The notes: a model not told the origin generated them from the sequence alone. A stretch of DNA of 64,000 nucleotides from Enterobacter oligotrophicus (GCF_009176645.1 NZ_AP019007.1:868001-932000); one strand, 5' to 3'; counted from the stretch's first letter, positions 18,664 through 28,341 are shown. Translations and numbers: made by a program.

Positions 18664-20961
18664 TTACAGCAGCTCGAACTCGCCTTTATTGACGCGGGCA
18701 GAATCCACGCCGATAAAGACATTAAACTTGCCTGGCTCGGCGTCGTATTTCATCTGCTGGTTCCAGAATTTCAGTGCGTCCACGTCAATCGGGAAGCTGA
18801 CAGTTTTAGTTTCGCCAGGCTTGAGGTCCACCTTCTCAAAACCACGCAGCTGTTTCACCGGACGGCTCATGGAGGCGGTCACATCCTGAACGTACATCTG
18901 AATCACCGTTGCCCCTTCACGTTTACCGGTGTTGGTCACATCCACACTGGCGGTGACCTTGCCGTCACGCTTCATCGTTGGCGCTGACATTTTCACGTCA
19001 GAGACCTTAAAGGTGGTGTAGCTCAGGCCGTAACCAAAGGGATACAGCGGGCCATTGGCTTCATCGAAGTAGCGCGAAGTGTACTTGTTCGGCTTATCGG
19101 CATTGTAAGGACGGCCGGTATTCAGGTGGCTGTAGTACACCGGGATCTGCCCGACGGAGCGCGGGAAGGACATCGGCAGCTTGCCTGACGGGTTGTAATC
19201 ACCAAACAGCACGTCGGCAATGGCGTTACCGCCTTCTGTCCCGGCGAACCAGGTTTCCAGAATCGCATCAGCCTGCTGGTTTTCTTTCACCAGCGCCAGC
19301 GGGCGACCGTTCATCAGCACCAGCACCAGCGGTTTGCCGGTCGCTTTCAGCGCAGCGATCAGATCGCGCTGGCTTTGTGGAAGGGTGATATCGGTACGGC
19401 TGGAGGCTTCGTGCGCCATGCCCTGCGCTTCACCAACGACGGCCACGACAACGTCAGACTGCTTCGCCGCGTTCACCGCTTCGTCAATCATCGCTTTCGC
19501 CGGGCGCGGATCGACCTTCACCGCTTCCTCGTACTGATTGAGGAAAGTAACGATATCGTTATCGTTAGTGACGTTCGCTCCTTTGGCGTAAACCACTTTC
19601 GCGTTTTCCCCGACCGCGTTTTTAATCCCGGTCAGCACGGTCACGGACTGGTCGGCCACACCTGCCGCAGACCAGCTCCCCATCACGTCACGCTTGCTGT
19701 CGGCCAGCGGGCCAACCACGGCAATGGTGCCGGATTTCTTCAGCGGCAGCGTCTCCAGGCGGTTTTTCAACAGCACCAGGCTTTCGCGCGCCACGTCGCG
19801 GGCTTCTTTACGGTGCAGTCGGCTTTCCGCGTTGGTATCCACCGGGTCTGACCCTTTCGGCCCCAGGTGGCTATACGGATCGTTAAACAGCCCCATGTCA
19901 TATTTCACATTCAGCACGTGGCGCGTCGCGTCGTCCAGCTCCGCCATCGTTACCTTGCCGCTCTTCACCAGCCCCGGCAGGTATTTGCTGTAGTATTCGT
20001 CGCTCATGCTCATGTTGATGCCGGACTTGAGCGCCACGCGCACCGCGTCTTCCGGGTCGGAGGCGGTACCGTGCTTAATAAGCTCCTTAATCGCGCCGTG
20101 GTCAGAGACGGTGATGCCCTTAAAGCCCCACTGGTCGCGCAGCACATCTTTCAGCAGCCAGGAATCAGACGTCGCGGGTGTGCCGTTGAGTGAGTTCAGC
20201 GCGACCATCACCGCGCCGCTGCCCGCGTCCAGCCCCGCTTTGTACGGCGGCATGTAATCGTTGAACAGACGCTGCGGGCTCATGTCGACGGTGTTGTACT
20301 CTTTACCGCCTTCAACGGCACCGTAGGCCGCGAAGTGTTTGACGCTGGTCATCACCGAGTAGCGATCTGCCGGGCTCTTGCCCTGCATCGCTTCCACCAT
20401 GGTTTTTCCCATCGTGGCGGTTAAATACGTATCTTCGCCAAAGCCTTCCGAGGCACGGCCCCAGCGCGGATCGCGGGAGACGTCCACCATCGGTGCCCAG
20501 GTCATGTTCAGGCCGTCGTCTGCTGCTTCATAGGCAGAAACGCGCCCGACGGTTTTCACCGCGTCGAGGTTAAAAGAGGAAGCGAGTCCGAGGCTGATCG
20601 GGAAGACAGTACGCTGGCCGTGCAGCACATCATAGGCGAAGAAAAGAGGAATTTTCAGGCGGCTGAGTTCCATCACCTGATCCTGCATTTTGCGGATATC
20701 CGGGCGGGTGACCGTGTTAAAGATCGCGCCAACCTGTCCGTCTTTGATCATCTCACGGATGGCCTCTTTCGGGTTATCCGGGCCGACGCTTATCAGGCGT
20801 AACTGGCCGATTTTCTCATCGACCGTCATCTTTTTGAGCAATTCCGTGACAAACGCATCCCGTGCTTCAGGCGTGAGCGGGTGATTGCCAAATAAATCCT
20901 CTGCCAGCGCAGGTTGCAGCGCCAGGCTAACGGCGACACCTACAGAACATAGCCATTTCAT
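18664..20961 (-). CDS. bglX: Periplasmic beta-glucosidase, GH3
   Basis: A 765-residue glycoside hydrolase family 3 enzyme that removes terminal beta-linked glucose from oligosaccharides in the periplasm. The signal peptide ends ALA at residue 20. The (beta/alpha)8 barrel spans about residues 25-370, with the catalytic nucleophile Asp287 in ITVSDHGAIK, the same number as in E. coli BglX. The alpha/beta sandwich (about 395-600) and a fibronectin-like C-terminal domain (about 670-765) follow. The gene is divergent from dld across 189 bases, as in E. coli. Confidence 0.96.
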   Translation of the reverse strand: MKWLCSVGVAVSLALQPALAEDLFGNHPLTPEARDAFVTELLKKMTVDEKIGQLRLISVGPDNPKEAIREMIKDGQVGAIFNTVTRPDIRKMQDQVMELSRLKIPLFFAYDVLHGQRTVFPISLGLASSFNLDAVKTVGRVSAYEAADDGLNMTWAPMVDVSRDPRWGRASEGFGEDTYLTATMGKTMVEAMQGKSPADRYSVMTSVKHFAAYGAVEGGKEYNTVDMSPQRLFNDYMPPYKAGLDAGSGAVMVALNSLNGTPATSDSWLLKDVLRDQWGFKGITVSDHGAIKELIKHGTASDPEDAVRVALKSGINMSMSDEYYSKYLPGLVKSGKVTMAELDDATRHVLNVKYDMGLFNDPYSHLGPKGSDPVDTNAESRLHRKEARDVARESLVLLKNRLETLPLKKSGTIAVVGPLADSKRDVMGSWSAAGVADQSVTVLTGIKNAVGENAKVVYAKGANVTNDNDIVTFLNQYEEAVKVDPRPAKAMIDEAVNAAKQSDVVVAVVGEAQGMAHEASSRTDITLPQSQRDLIAALKATGKPLVLVLMNGRPLALVKENQQADAILETWFAGTEGGNAIADVLFGDYNPSGKLPMSFPRSVGQIPVYYSHLNTGRPYNADKPNKYTSRYFDEANGPLYPFGYGLSYTTFKVSDVKMSAPTMKRDGKVTASVDVTNTGKREGATVIQMYVQDVTASMSRPVKQLRGFEKVDLKPGETKTVSFPIDVDALKFWNQQMKYDAEPGKFNVFIGVDSARVNKGEFELL

Positions 20962-21150
20962 GTCGTTTTACTCTCTCATCAATAACCGCCGGAAGAACTC
21001 GGCCAGACCGTGCGAAAAGCGCAGTGTGCCACAAACCCTCTGAACGTTGCAGGGTTATTCTCTGATTTTTCTCATGAATATTAGACCGCTTAAGGGTTAA
21101 TCGCGCTATGCTTTACAGCGAGAAATTTGCCCCACCACAAGGAGTGGAAG

Positions 21151-22899
21151 ATGTCTTCTGTTCGAACTGACGATAACAACGCATTTATTAACGAACTGTC
21201 GCGCCTGGTTGGTCACTCTCACCTGCTTACCGACCCGGCCAAAACCGCCCGTTACCGCAAGGGCTTTCGTTCCGGCCAGGGCGACGCGCTGGCGGTGGTA
21301 TTCCCCGGCACGCTGCTGGAGCTGTGGCGCGTACTGAGCGCCTGCGTCGTCGCCGATAAAATTATCTTAATGCAGGCCGCCAATACCGGCCTGACCGAAG
21401 GTTCAACGCCAAACGGCAATGATTACGATCGCGACATTGTCATCATCAGCACCCTGCGCCTCGACAAACTGCACCTGCTGGACAAAGGTGAACAGGTGCT
21501 CGCCTTCCCCGGCACCACGCTTTATTCGCTGGAAAAAGCGCTTAAGCCGCTGGGGCGTGAACCGCATTCTGTGATCGGCTCCTCCTGCATTGGTGCGTCG
21601 GTGATTGGCGGGATCTGCAATAACTCCGGGGGCTCGCTGGTGCAGCGTGGCCCCGCTTACACCGAGATGTCGCTCTACGCCCGTATCGATGAAAACGGCA
21701 AGCTGACGCTGGTGAACCATCTGGGTATCGATCTGGGCGTCACGCCAGAACAGATCCTCAGCAAACTCGACGATGACCGCGTGAAGGACGAAGACGTTCA
21801 GCATGATGGCCGCCACGCGCATGACCACGACTACGTGACCCGCGTGCGCGATATCGAGGCGGACACGCCTGCGCGTTATAACGCTGACCCGGACCGCCTG
21901 TTTGAATCCTCCGGTTGTGCGGGCAAACTTGCGGTCTTTGCCGTGCGCCTCGATACCTTCCCGGCCGAGAAAAAGCAGCAGGTGTTTTATATCGGCACCA
22001 ACCAGCCTGAGGTACTGACCGAAATTCGACGTCATATTCTGGGCGAATTCACCCATCTGCCGGTGGCAGGCGAGTATATGCACCGGGACATTTACGACAT
22101 CGCCGAACGCTACGGGAAAGACACCTTCCTGATGATCGACAAGCTCGGCACCGACAAAATGCCGTTCTTCTTCACCATGAAGGGGCGCACCGACGCCATG
22201 CTGGATAAGGTGTCGCTGTTTAAGCCACACTTTACTGACCGCTTCATGCAGAAACTGGGCAATGTCTTCCCGGCACATTTACCGGAGCGAATGAAGACCT
22301 GGCGCGACAAGTATGAACACCATCTGCTGCTGAAAATGGCCGGGGACGGGATTGCCGAAGCGCAAACCTGGCTGACCGAATTCTTCAAAACCGCCGACGG
22401 GGATTTCTTTGCCTGTACGCCTGAAGAAGGGAGCAAAGCCTTCCTGCACCGTTTCGCGGCTGCGGGTGCGGCCATTCGGTATCAGGCCGTTCATTCCGAA
22501 GAGGTGGAAGACATTCTGGCGCTGGATATCGCTCTGCGTCGAAACGATACCGAATGGTTTGAACACCTGCCGCCGGAGATCGACAGCAAGCTGGTGCACA
22601 AGCTCTATTACGGCCATTTTATGTGCTACGTTTTCCACCAGGATTACATCGTCAAAAAAGGCGTCGACGCGCATGAGTTGAAAGAGCAAATGCTCGCCCT
22701 GCTGCGCGAGCGCGGCGCACAATATCCTGCGGAACATAACGTCGGTCATCTGTATAAAGCGCCAGAGACACTTAAGCGGTTTTATCGCGAAAATGACCCT
22801 ACAAACAGTATGAATCCCGGCATTGGTAAAACAACGCGGAAGAAATACTGGAAAGAGAGTGCCGAAACCGAGCAGCACAATACGCAAGCCTCTGATTGA
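21151..22899 (+). CDS. dld: Quinone-dependent D-lactate dehydrogenase
   Basis: A 582-residue peripheral membrane flavoenzyme that oxidises D-lactate to pyruvate and passes electrons to quinone. The FAD-binding PCMH domain (about 35-205) holds the stretch SVIGSSCIGASVIGG; the membrane-binding and cap parts follow, with the basic C-terminal stretch KTTRKKYWKE. The ATG at 21151 follows AAGGAG; the in-frame TTG at 21127 is rejected. The protein is about ten residues longer at the C-terminus than E. coli Dld. Confidence 0.96.
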   Translation: MSSVRTDDNNAFINELSRLVGHSHLLTDPAKTARYRKGFRSGQGDALAVVFPGTLLELWRVLSACVVADKIILMQAANTGLTEGSTPNGNDYDRDIVIISTLRLDKLHLLDKGEQVLAFPGTTLYSLEKALKPLGREPHSVIGSSCIGASVIGGICNNSGGSLVQRGPAYTEMSLYARIDENGKLTLVNHLGIDLGVTPEQILSKLDDDRVKDEDVQHDGRHAHDHDYVTRVRDIEADTPARYNADPDRLFESSGCAGKLAVFAVRLDTFPAEKKQQVFYIGTNQPEVLTEIRRHILGEFTHLPVAGEYMHRDIYDIAERYGKDTFLMIDKLGTDKMPFFFTMKGRTDAMLDKVSLFKPHFTDRFMQKLGNVFPAHLPERMKTWRDKYEHHLLLKMAGDGIAEAQTWLTEFFKTADGDFFACTPEEGSKAFLHRFAAAGAAIRYQAVHSEEVEDILALDIALRRNDTEWFEHLPPEIDSKLVHKLYYGHFMCYVFHQDYIVKKGVDAHELKEQMLALLRERGAQYPAEHNVGHLYKAPETLKRFYRENDPTNSMNPGIGKTTRKKYWKESAETEQHNTQASD

Positions 22900-23011
22900 A
22901 GCACACCGTCATATTTAAGAGATTGTTAAGCGCGTCTCAAACGTAATAGAGTAATTGCCTGTTGCCGGAGAAACCTTTCTCCGGCCTTCAATGATGAGGA
23001 GCAGGCACATC

Positions 23012-23566
23012 ATGTCGGCAGTAGAGGCGTTATCCGAAACCGAAGTGGAAGTGCGCGATGCCCTTCCTGACGATGTGCATGCCATCTCGGCCATCTATGC
23101 CTGGCATGTGCTCCATGGTCGCGCATCGTTTGAAGAAGTTCCCCCCACCGTCGACGAAATGCGTGAGCGTTTGAAAAACGTGACCGGAAGCGGTTTACCG
23201 TGGCTGGTTGCGCTGTATCGCGGCATCGTCGTAGGCTATTGCTATGCCACGCCCTATCGCCCGCGTCATGCCTACCGCTATACGCTTGAGGAGTCCATTT
23301 ATGTGGATGCCAGCACTACCGGACGCGGTTTTGGTACGGCGCTGATGGATGCCCTGATTGCACGGTGTGAGCAAGGTCCCTGGCGGCAGATGATTGCTGT
23401 GGTCGGTGACGGAAACAATAATGCGGGATCGTTACGACTGCATAAAAAGCATGGCTTCGAGGTTGTCGGTCAGTTGCGCAGCGTAGGCTATAAGAAGGGG
23501 GACTGGCGGGATACGTTGATCATGCAGCGTCCACTCAACGATGGTGACTGGACGCTGCCGGAGTAG
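23012..23566 (+). CDS. Phosphinothricin-type GNAT N-acetyltransferase
   Basis: A 184-residue acetyltransferase of the PAT/BAR-like branch of GNAT. Typical features are AYRYTLEESIYVDASTTGRG (about residues 88-107) with the acetyl-CoA loop GRGFGTALMDALI, and SLRLHKKHGFEVVGQLRSVGYKKGDW. Relatives acetylate phosphinothricin, methionine sulfoximine or similar amines; the natural substrate here is unknown. ATG 23012 has GAGGAG 11 bases upstream. E. coli K-12 has no gene at this point between dld and pbpG, so this is an insertion relative to that genome. A REP pair follows. Confidence 0.83.
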   Translation: MSAVEALSETEVEVRDALPDDVHAISAIYAWHVLHGRASFEEVPPTVDEMRERLKNVTGSGLPWLVALYRGIVVGYCYATPYRPRHAYRYTLEESIYVDASTTGRGFGTALMDALIARCEQGPWRQMIAVVGDGNNNAGSLRLHKKHGFEVVGQLRSVGYKKGDWRDTLIMQRPLNDGDWTLPE

Positions 23567-23574
23567 GCGCTTTC

Positions 23575-23659
23575 GCCCGGTGGCGCTTCGCTTACCTGGC
23601 CTACGTGTTGGGCTGCTTTAGGGCCGTAGGCCGGGTAAGGCGAAGCCGCCACCCGGCAC
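23575..23659. repeat. REP pair (BIME)
   Basis: A unit at 23575-23604 (GCCCGGTGGCGCTTCGCTTA and onward) and an inverted unit at 23635-23659 (GTAGGCCGGGTAAGGCGAAG and onward) lie between the convergent acetyltransferase and pbpG genes. Confidence 0.82.
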
Positions 23660-23670
23660 AGACAGGCGAC

Positions 23671-24594
23671 TCAGTCGTTTTGCGCCGTCGCCATCTGTTC
23701 CGCTTTCTGCTTTTTATACGTCAACGCAGCGGCCGGAACCGGCTGCACTTTCCCGGTCTCAATCCAGGTACGCAGACGGCTGGCATCCGCAAAATGGGTA
23801 TATTTGCCGAAGGCATCCATCACCACCAGCGCCACCGGCTTACCGTTAAACACGGTGCGCATCACCAGGCAGTGTCCTGCCGCATTGGTAAACCCGGTTT
23901 TGGTTAACTGGATATTCCAGTTTTCACGGTAGACCAGATGGTTGGTATTGCGAAACGGCAGCGTATACGCAGGATTCGAGAATGTCGCCATATTTTCACG
24001 CGTGGTACTGAGCTGGCCAATCAGCGGGTACTGTTTGCTGGCAATCAGCAGCTTCGTCAAATCCCGCGCCGTAGAGACGTTATGGATCGACAGGCCGGTT
24101 GGCTCAACGTAATGCGTGTTAGTCATGCCCAGCGATTTAGCCTTGGCATTCATCGCCCGTATAAACGCGTCATAGCCGCCCGGATAGTGGTGAGCCAGGC
24201 TCGCCGCTGCGCGGTTTTCTGAGGACATCAGCGCCAGCAGCAGCATATTTTTACGGCTGATTTCACTGTTCAGACGCACGCGAGAGTAGATCCCTTTCAT
24301 CTCAGGCGTATGGCTGATATCCACTTTCAGCTTTTCATCCAGCGGCAGTCGTGCATCAAGCACCACCATCGCGGTCATTAATTTGGTAATCGAGGCGATT
24401 GGACGCACCAGATCCGGGTGGCTGGCGTAGATCACCTTATTGGTATTTAGATCAACAATCATCGCGCTACCGGAAGCGATTTGCGGTTGGGTAGCGGCGG
24501 TGGTCACCGCGGGCGTTTTGGCCATCGCTGGCGCGGCAACAGATGCCCCCAGGATAAGCGCAAGGCTAAGTAATGAAACTCGGAATTTCAGCAT
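23671..24594 (-). CDS. pbpG: D-alanyl-D-alanine endopeptidase PBP7
   Basis: A 307-residue periplasmic serine peptidase of the S11 family that cuts D-Ala-meso-DAP cross-links in peptidoglycan. The signal peptide ends AMA (about residue 25). The penicillin-binding triad is complete: SITK at 68-71, SEN at 125-127 and KTG at 232-234. It lacks the C-terminal amphipathic anchor of PBP5, as expected for PBP7. A seven-base inverted repeat (GCCTGTG/CACAGGC, 24639-24664) lies in its upstream region. Confidence 0.95.
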   Translation of the reverse strand: MLKFRVSLLSLALILGASVAAPAMAKTPAVTTAATQPQIASGSAMIVDLNTNKVIYASHPDLVRPIASITKLMTAMVVLDARLPLDEKLKVDISHTPEMKGIYSRVRLNSEISRKNMLLLALMSSENRAAASLAHHYPGGYDAFIRAMNAKAKSLGMTNTHYVEPTGLSIHNVSTARDLTKLLIASKQYPLIGQLSTTRENMATFSNPAYTLPFRNTNHLVYRENWNIQLTKTGFTNAAGHCLVMRTVFNGKPVALVVMDAFGKYTHFADASRLRTWIETGKVQPVPAAALTYKKQKAEQMATAQND

Positions 24595-24724
24595 GGTGAG
24601 ACTTCTGATAATTATTCACGCACGTAATGACGTACACCGCCTGTGTTAACGGACAATCACAGGCTGGCTTTGGCATCATAGCGGTGACCGTGCGTTGTCG
24701 CCAGCGGATAATCGTGAACAGATG

Positions 24725-24756
24725 CTGCATTGCTGGCATTTACGCCAGCAATGCAG
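24725..24756 (-). terminator. Perfect 13-bp hairpin after yohC
   Basis: CTGCATTGCTGGC pairs exactly with GCCAGCAATGCAG around a six-base loop, five bases downstream of the yohC stop. No T run follows in the yohC direction, so it may act as a 3'-end stabiliser or Rho-associated structure. Confidence 0.6.
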
Positions 24757-24761
24757 TGAGC

Positions 24762-25349
24762 TTAAAAGAGACGGTATCCATAACCCCAAAGAATAACCGT
24801 CAGCGCCAGTAGCGCCTCCAGGACCAGCACGCCGATGGCGAGCGTTGAGCTGGAGAAGCTCAGGCCCTCTTCTTTATTGATATTCAGGAAGGTGGGCACT
24901 CCCAGATACAGCAGATAGCCTGTGTAAAAGAGAGCGACAGTACCGATCAGCGCGCACAACCAGACCAGTGGATAAAGCGCAACAATACCGCTTAAAAACA
25001 GCGGGGTCGCGACATATCCGGCAAAGACCATACAGTGTGCCAGCGACGGACGTTGTGGGTAATTACGTGCCATCCAGTAAATGACGCGCCCCATGACCGC
25101 CACCCCTGCCAGCATCAGGCCATAAAACAGAATGGCGAGGTATAAACCCGTAAACCAGGAGAGCTGAACGACGGTGCCATCACCAAAGTTCCAGCCGATT
25201 TGTGTTGTACCAATAAACGCGCAGATCACCGGCACCGCAGCCATCAGCAGCACATGGTGCGTATAGTGATGCGCGACCGTTTCATTCTCGTTTCTGATGA
25301 CCTGCATTTCACGGTCGGGATGGGAGAAGAGTCCCCAGACATGGTTCAT
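24762..25349 (-). CDS. yohC: Yip1-domain inner-membrane protein YohC
   Basis: A 195-residue membrane protein with five predicted spans (about residues 32-52, 68-88, 105-125, 130-150 and 170-192) and a soluble N-terminus beginning MNHVWGLFSHPDREM, as in E. coli YohC. The family carries a Yip1 domain; function is unknown. It is divergent from yohD over 157 bases. A perfect hairpin lies just downstream. Confidence 0.88.
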   Translation of the reverse strand: MNHVWGLFSHPDREMQVIRNENETVAHHYTHHVLLMAAVPVICAFIGTTQIGWNFGDGTVVQLSWFTGLYLAILFYGLMLAGVAVMGRVIYWMARNYPQRPSLAHCMVFAGYVATPLFLSGIVALYPLVWLCALIGTVALFYTGYLLYLGVPTFLNINKEEGLSFSSSTLAIGVLVLEALLALTVILWGYGYRLF

Positions 25350-25506
25350 AACGCCCCCTTGTTGTCGGCCCGTCAGCGATAGGGTAAGTATAATGCAGAG
25401 GTTAGATTATTTTCTGTACAGTGGGAAATTTCCGTTGATTGCCGCGATATTTATTCATGAGGTATATGATTAAGGCAGGCATGTGTAGGGAGATTAGGCT
25501 TACTTA

Positions 25507-26082
25507 ATGGATATCAACGGTCTTATTGAACAATACGGATACGCTGCGCTGGTGATCGGTAGCGTGGCAGAAGGTGAAACCATTACGCTTTTAGGCGGTG
25601 TCGCCGCGCATCAGGGATTGCTGAAATTTCCTCTGGTGGTCGCTGCGGTCGCTCTCGGTGGCATGATTGGCGATCAGTTGCTCTACTTTCTGGGCCTGCG
25701 TTTTGGACCCACGCTTTTAAAGCGTTTTGCGAAACATCAAAAGAAAATCCGCCGTGCGCAACGGCTTATCCAGCGTAATCCTTACCTTTTCGTCATTGGC
25801 ACCCGCTTTATGTACGGCTTTCGGATTATCGGGCCAATTCTGATTGGTGCCAGCCGCTTACCGCCCAAACTATTTCTGCCGCTCAATATTATTGGCGCAA
25901 TTGCCTGGGCGCTTATCTTTACCACGCTCGGCTACGTGGGTGGGGAAGTGATTGGCCCGTGGCTACATAACCTTGATCAGCATATTAAACACTGGGCGTG
26001 GTTGATTCTGGTGGTTGTGGCGGTGATTGGGGTAAGGCTTTGGCTCAGGCATCGTGAGAAGACGCGGCGGGAGGAAGGGTAA
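25507..26082 (+). CDS. yohD: DedA family membrane protein YohD
   Basis: A 191-residue DedA/SNARE-associated (VTT) protein. Visible features are the acidic pair region SVAEGETITLLGG, the GDQLLYFLGLRFG helix and the conserved GTRFMYGFRIIGP motif with essential-type arginines, plus membrane segments near both ends. DedA proteins support membrane homeostasis, and some members are implicated in undecaprenyl-phosphate recycling; YohD itself is not well defined. Its stop codon lies inside the stem of the terminator shared with yohF. Confidence 0.92.
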   Translation: MDINGLIEQYGYAALVIGSVAEGETITLLGGVAAHQGLLKFPLVVAAVALGGMIGDQLLYFLGLRFGPTLLKRFAKHQKKIRRAQRLIQRNPYLFVIGTRFMYGFRIIGPILIGASRLPPKLFLPLNIIGAIAWALIFTTLGYVGGEVIGPWLHNLDQHIKHWAWLILVVVAVIGVRLWLRHREKTRREEG

Positions 26083-26104
26083 GTGCGCGACGCACTTACC
26101 CTTC
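26074..26104. terminator. Perfect palindromic hairpin between yohD and yohF
   Basis: GAAGGGTAAGTGCG pairs exactly with CGCACTTACCCTTC around the loop CGA, a 14-base perfect stem. It includes the yohD stop codon (TAA 26080-26082) and ends four bases before the yohF stop. It probably ends transcripts from both convergent genes. Confidence 0.75.
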
Positions 26105-26107
26105 ACT

Positions 26108-26872
26108 CTACCCTGCTGGCTTAAACTGCGGGTTTGCCAGCATAAATCCGCCATCGACAATAAACGACTGTCCGGTGGCGTAACTGGCGTCGTTGTCACA
26201 CAGCCATGCCACCAGGCTGGCAATCTCTTTGGTGTGTCCCGGTCTTGCCAGCGGGATTTCTGGCATCGATCCCGCCTTTACTTCGCTGTCGTCCATATCA
26301 TTCATCGGGGTGGCTATCGCGCCAGGGGCAACGGCGTTCACCAGGATTTTATGCTCCACCAGTTCAAGCGCCATCGATTTGGTTAACCCTCCCAGCGCAT
26401 GTTTGGCTGCCGTATACGCACTCGCCTCCGGAAGGGGCGTGTGTTCATGCACCGAAGTGATATTCACTATGCGGCCCCCTTCTCCTTGTTTCACCATCTG
26501 ACGTGCCGCGATTTGTGAACAGAGAAACGCGCCGTCGACATCCACGGTAAAAATGCTCCGCCAGTCGTCAAACTTCATATCCAGAAATGGAGCTTTGGTC
26601 ATCGCGCCAGCATTATTGACCAGCACATCCAGCCGACCAAAACGCCCGATAAGCGTTTCAATCGCCTTCGCGCCTTCTGGCAGCGCGCTTAAATCAAGCT
26701 GGATAGCTTCTGCCCGCTGCCCCAGCGCTTCAACCTCGCGACACGTCTCCAGCGCCCCTTTTTCGTCAGAATGCCAGGTGACGCCGACATCAAAACCCCG
26801 CTCAGCCAGCATCAGCGCCGTGGTTTTGCCAATCCCCGAATCAGATGCGGTAACAATTGCCACTCTGGTCAT
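26108..26872 (-). CDS. yohF: Short-chain dehydrogenase YohF
   Basis: A 254-residue SDR oxidoreductase. The cofactor loop is TASDSGIG (in place of the classical TGxxxGIG), followed by NNAG, and the catalytic Ser-Tyr-Lys set lies in NITSVHEHTPLPEASAYTAAK (Tyr-x3-Lys). The C-terminus ends QSFIVDGGFMLANPQF, as in E. coli YohF. The substrate is unknown. ATG 26872 has AGGAGGT four bases upstream, and the GTG two codons earlier falls inside that element, so the shorter start is clear. Confidence 0.92.
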   Translation of the reverse strand: MTRVAIVTASDSGIGKTTALMLAERGFDVGVTWHSDEKGALETCREVEALGQRAEAIQLDLSALPEGAKAIETLIGRFGRLDVLVNNAGAMTKAPFLDMKFDDWRSIFTVDVDGAFLCSQIAARQMVKQGEGGRIVNITSVHEHTPLPEASAYTAAKHALGGLTKSMALELVEHKILVNAVAPGAIATPMNDMDDSEVKAGSMPEIPLARPGHTKEIASLVAWLCDNDASYATGQSFIVDGGFMLANPQFKPAG

Positions 26873-26922
26873 ACTCACCTCCTCAATATCATCAAAGAGG
26901 TAAGTATAGATAATGACCGTTT

Positions 26923-28341
26923 TTACCCGTGATGATAGCCGCCGCCCAGCGCAGAAGTGAGCTGTAGCGTAGCGTCCACATACTGCCCTTTGAGCATGAT
27001 CCCGGCGATGTGTTCTTTTAATGCCGGAATTTTGGCTTCGCTGACGCGTGAGCCAGCAATGATTCCAGCGCTAAAGCGAGCCTGTGCCAGCGCAACCACG
27101 CGCGCGGCATCTTTTTCCACCTGCTGTTGCTGCTGATTTTTGGCCGTCAGCGTTTCGACTTCACTGGCCGTCCGCGCAACCTGGTTCACGGCATCCACCA
27201 CGGCTTTGTTGTAGTTCGCTACCGACAGATTGTTCTGAGCCTGGGCAATATCAAGGTTCGCATTCAGCCTGCCGCTGTCGAAAATCGGCAACGTTAACCC
27301 GGCAGTGACGCCCATTTGTTGCGCAGAAGAGCGGAACAGATCGCTCAGATGCAGAGCATCCTGTTGTAAGAATGCCATCAGGTTGATATCCGGGTAGAAG
27401 GCTGCTCTGGCGGCCTCGACGTCGCTCATGGAGGCTTCGATATACCAGTGTGCTTCCTGTAAATCAGGACGACGAGCCAGCAACTCATAGCCGAGCGTGG
27501 TCGGTAACGACGCTTCTGTAGCAGGCAGTGCGTGGCGCGAAAGTTTCATTGTCGGGGACTGGGTCAGCGCCGCCAGGCGCGCCTCCACCGCTTTCATTTT
27601 GCCGTTCACTTCTGCCAGCTGTTCATCCGTCTTGCTGGCATTGATATCGGTTTCGACACCTTCAACGGAGGAGGTAATACCGTGCTGATACAGTTCCCGG
27701 TCGGCGTGGATGATATTTTCCTGCTCCCGTTTGATCTCTGCCAGAACATCACCCACAGCGGCCTGGGTTTGCCAGTCCCAGTAAAGCCGGGCCACGCTGC
27801 TGGCAAGCAGTTGACGGGTCTGTTCCAGCTCCGCTTTTTGTGCATTCACCTTGCCGATTCTTGCTTCTACCTGGTCCCGGTTTTTCCCCCACAGATCCAG
27901 ATCCCAGCCTGCCGTCAGTCCAAATGTGCCGTTGGTGTACCACGGTCCGGTGGTTCCCGCCGCAGGATCGGTGATAGCAAACGGCCCCATCAGCCCTTCT
28001 GCCGACATCTTCTGGCGCTCCGCGTCAGCAGAAAAGTCGATCTGCGGGCCGTCAGCAGCCATCGCAGCTTTTGCCTGTGCTTCTGCCAGGGTAATGCGTT
28101 GCCGCGCAATTTGCATATCCGGCGCATCATTCAGGGCTTTTGCAACCAGCGAATCAAGCTGGGGATCGTTATACGCTTTCCACCACTCATTTTTCGGCCA
28201 GTCAGTGTGGCTCAATTGTGTATTAACAGACGTTGCGACGGCTTGCGTTTGTACGGGTGAGACAGTGGCATGTTCAGGCGCGCACGCCGACAAAATGAAA
28301 ACAACGGGAGCACTCAGAGATAAAATAAGAGAACGTTTCAT
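26923..28341 (-). CDS. mdtQ: Outer-membrane efflux lipoprotein MdtQ
   Basis: A 472-residue TolC-like factor of the NodT branch. The signal peptide ends in lipobox LSAC at about residue 20, and two OEP domains follow, with long helical hairpins and the typical RRPDLQEAHWYIEASMSDVEAARAAFYP stretch split between them. Relatives form the outer-membrane exit for drug efflux systems. In E. coli K-12 the counterpart (yohG) is disrupted, whereas here the frame is complete. No partner pump genes are adjacent. ATG 28341 gives the signal peptide; the upstream 24 residues are rejected. Confidence 0.9.
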   Translation of the reverse strand: MKRSLILSLSAPVVFILSACAPEHATVSPVQTQAVATSVNTQLSHTDWPKNEWWKAYNDPQLDSLVAKALNDAPDMQIARQRITLAEAQAKAAMAADGPQIDFSADAERQKMSAEGLMGPFAITDPAAGTTGPWYTNGTFGLTAGWDLDLWGKNRDQVEARIGKVNAQKAELEQTRQLLASSVARLYWDWQTQAAVGDVLAEIKREQENIIHADRELYQHGITSSVEGVETDINASKTDEQLAEVNGKMKAVEARLAALTQSPTMKLSRHALPATEASLPTTLGYELLARRPDLQEAHWYIEASMSDVEAARAAFYPDINLMAFLQQDALHLSDLFRSSAQQMGVTAGLTLPIFDSGRLNANLDIAQAQNNLSVANYNKAVVDAVNQVARTASEVETLTAKNQQQQQVEKDAARVVALAQARFSAGIIAGSRVSEAKIPALKEHIAGIMLKGQYVDATLQLTSALGGGYHHG

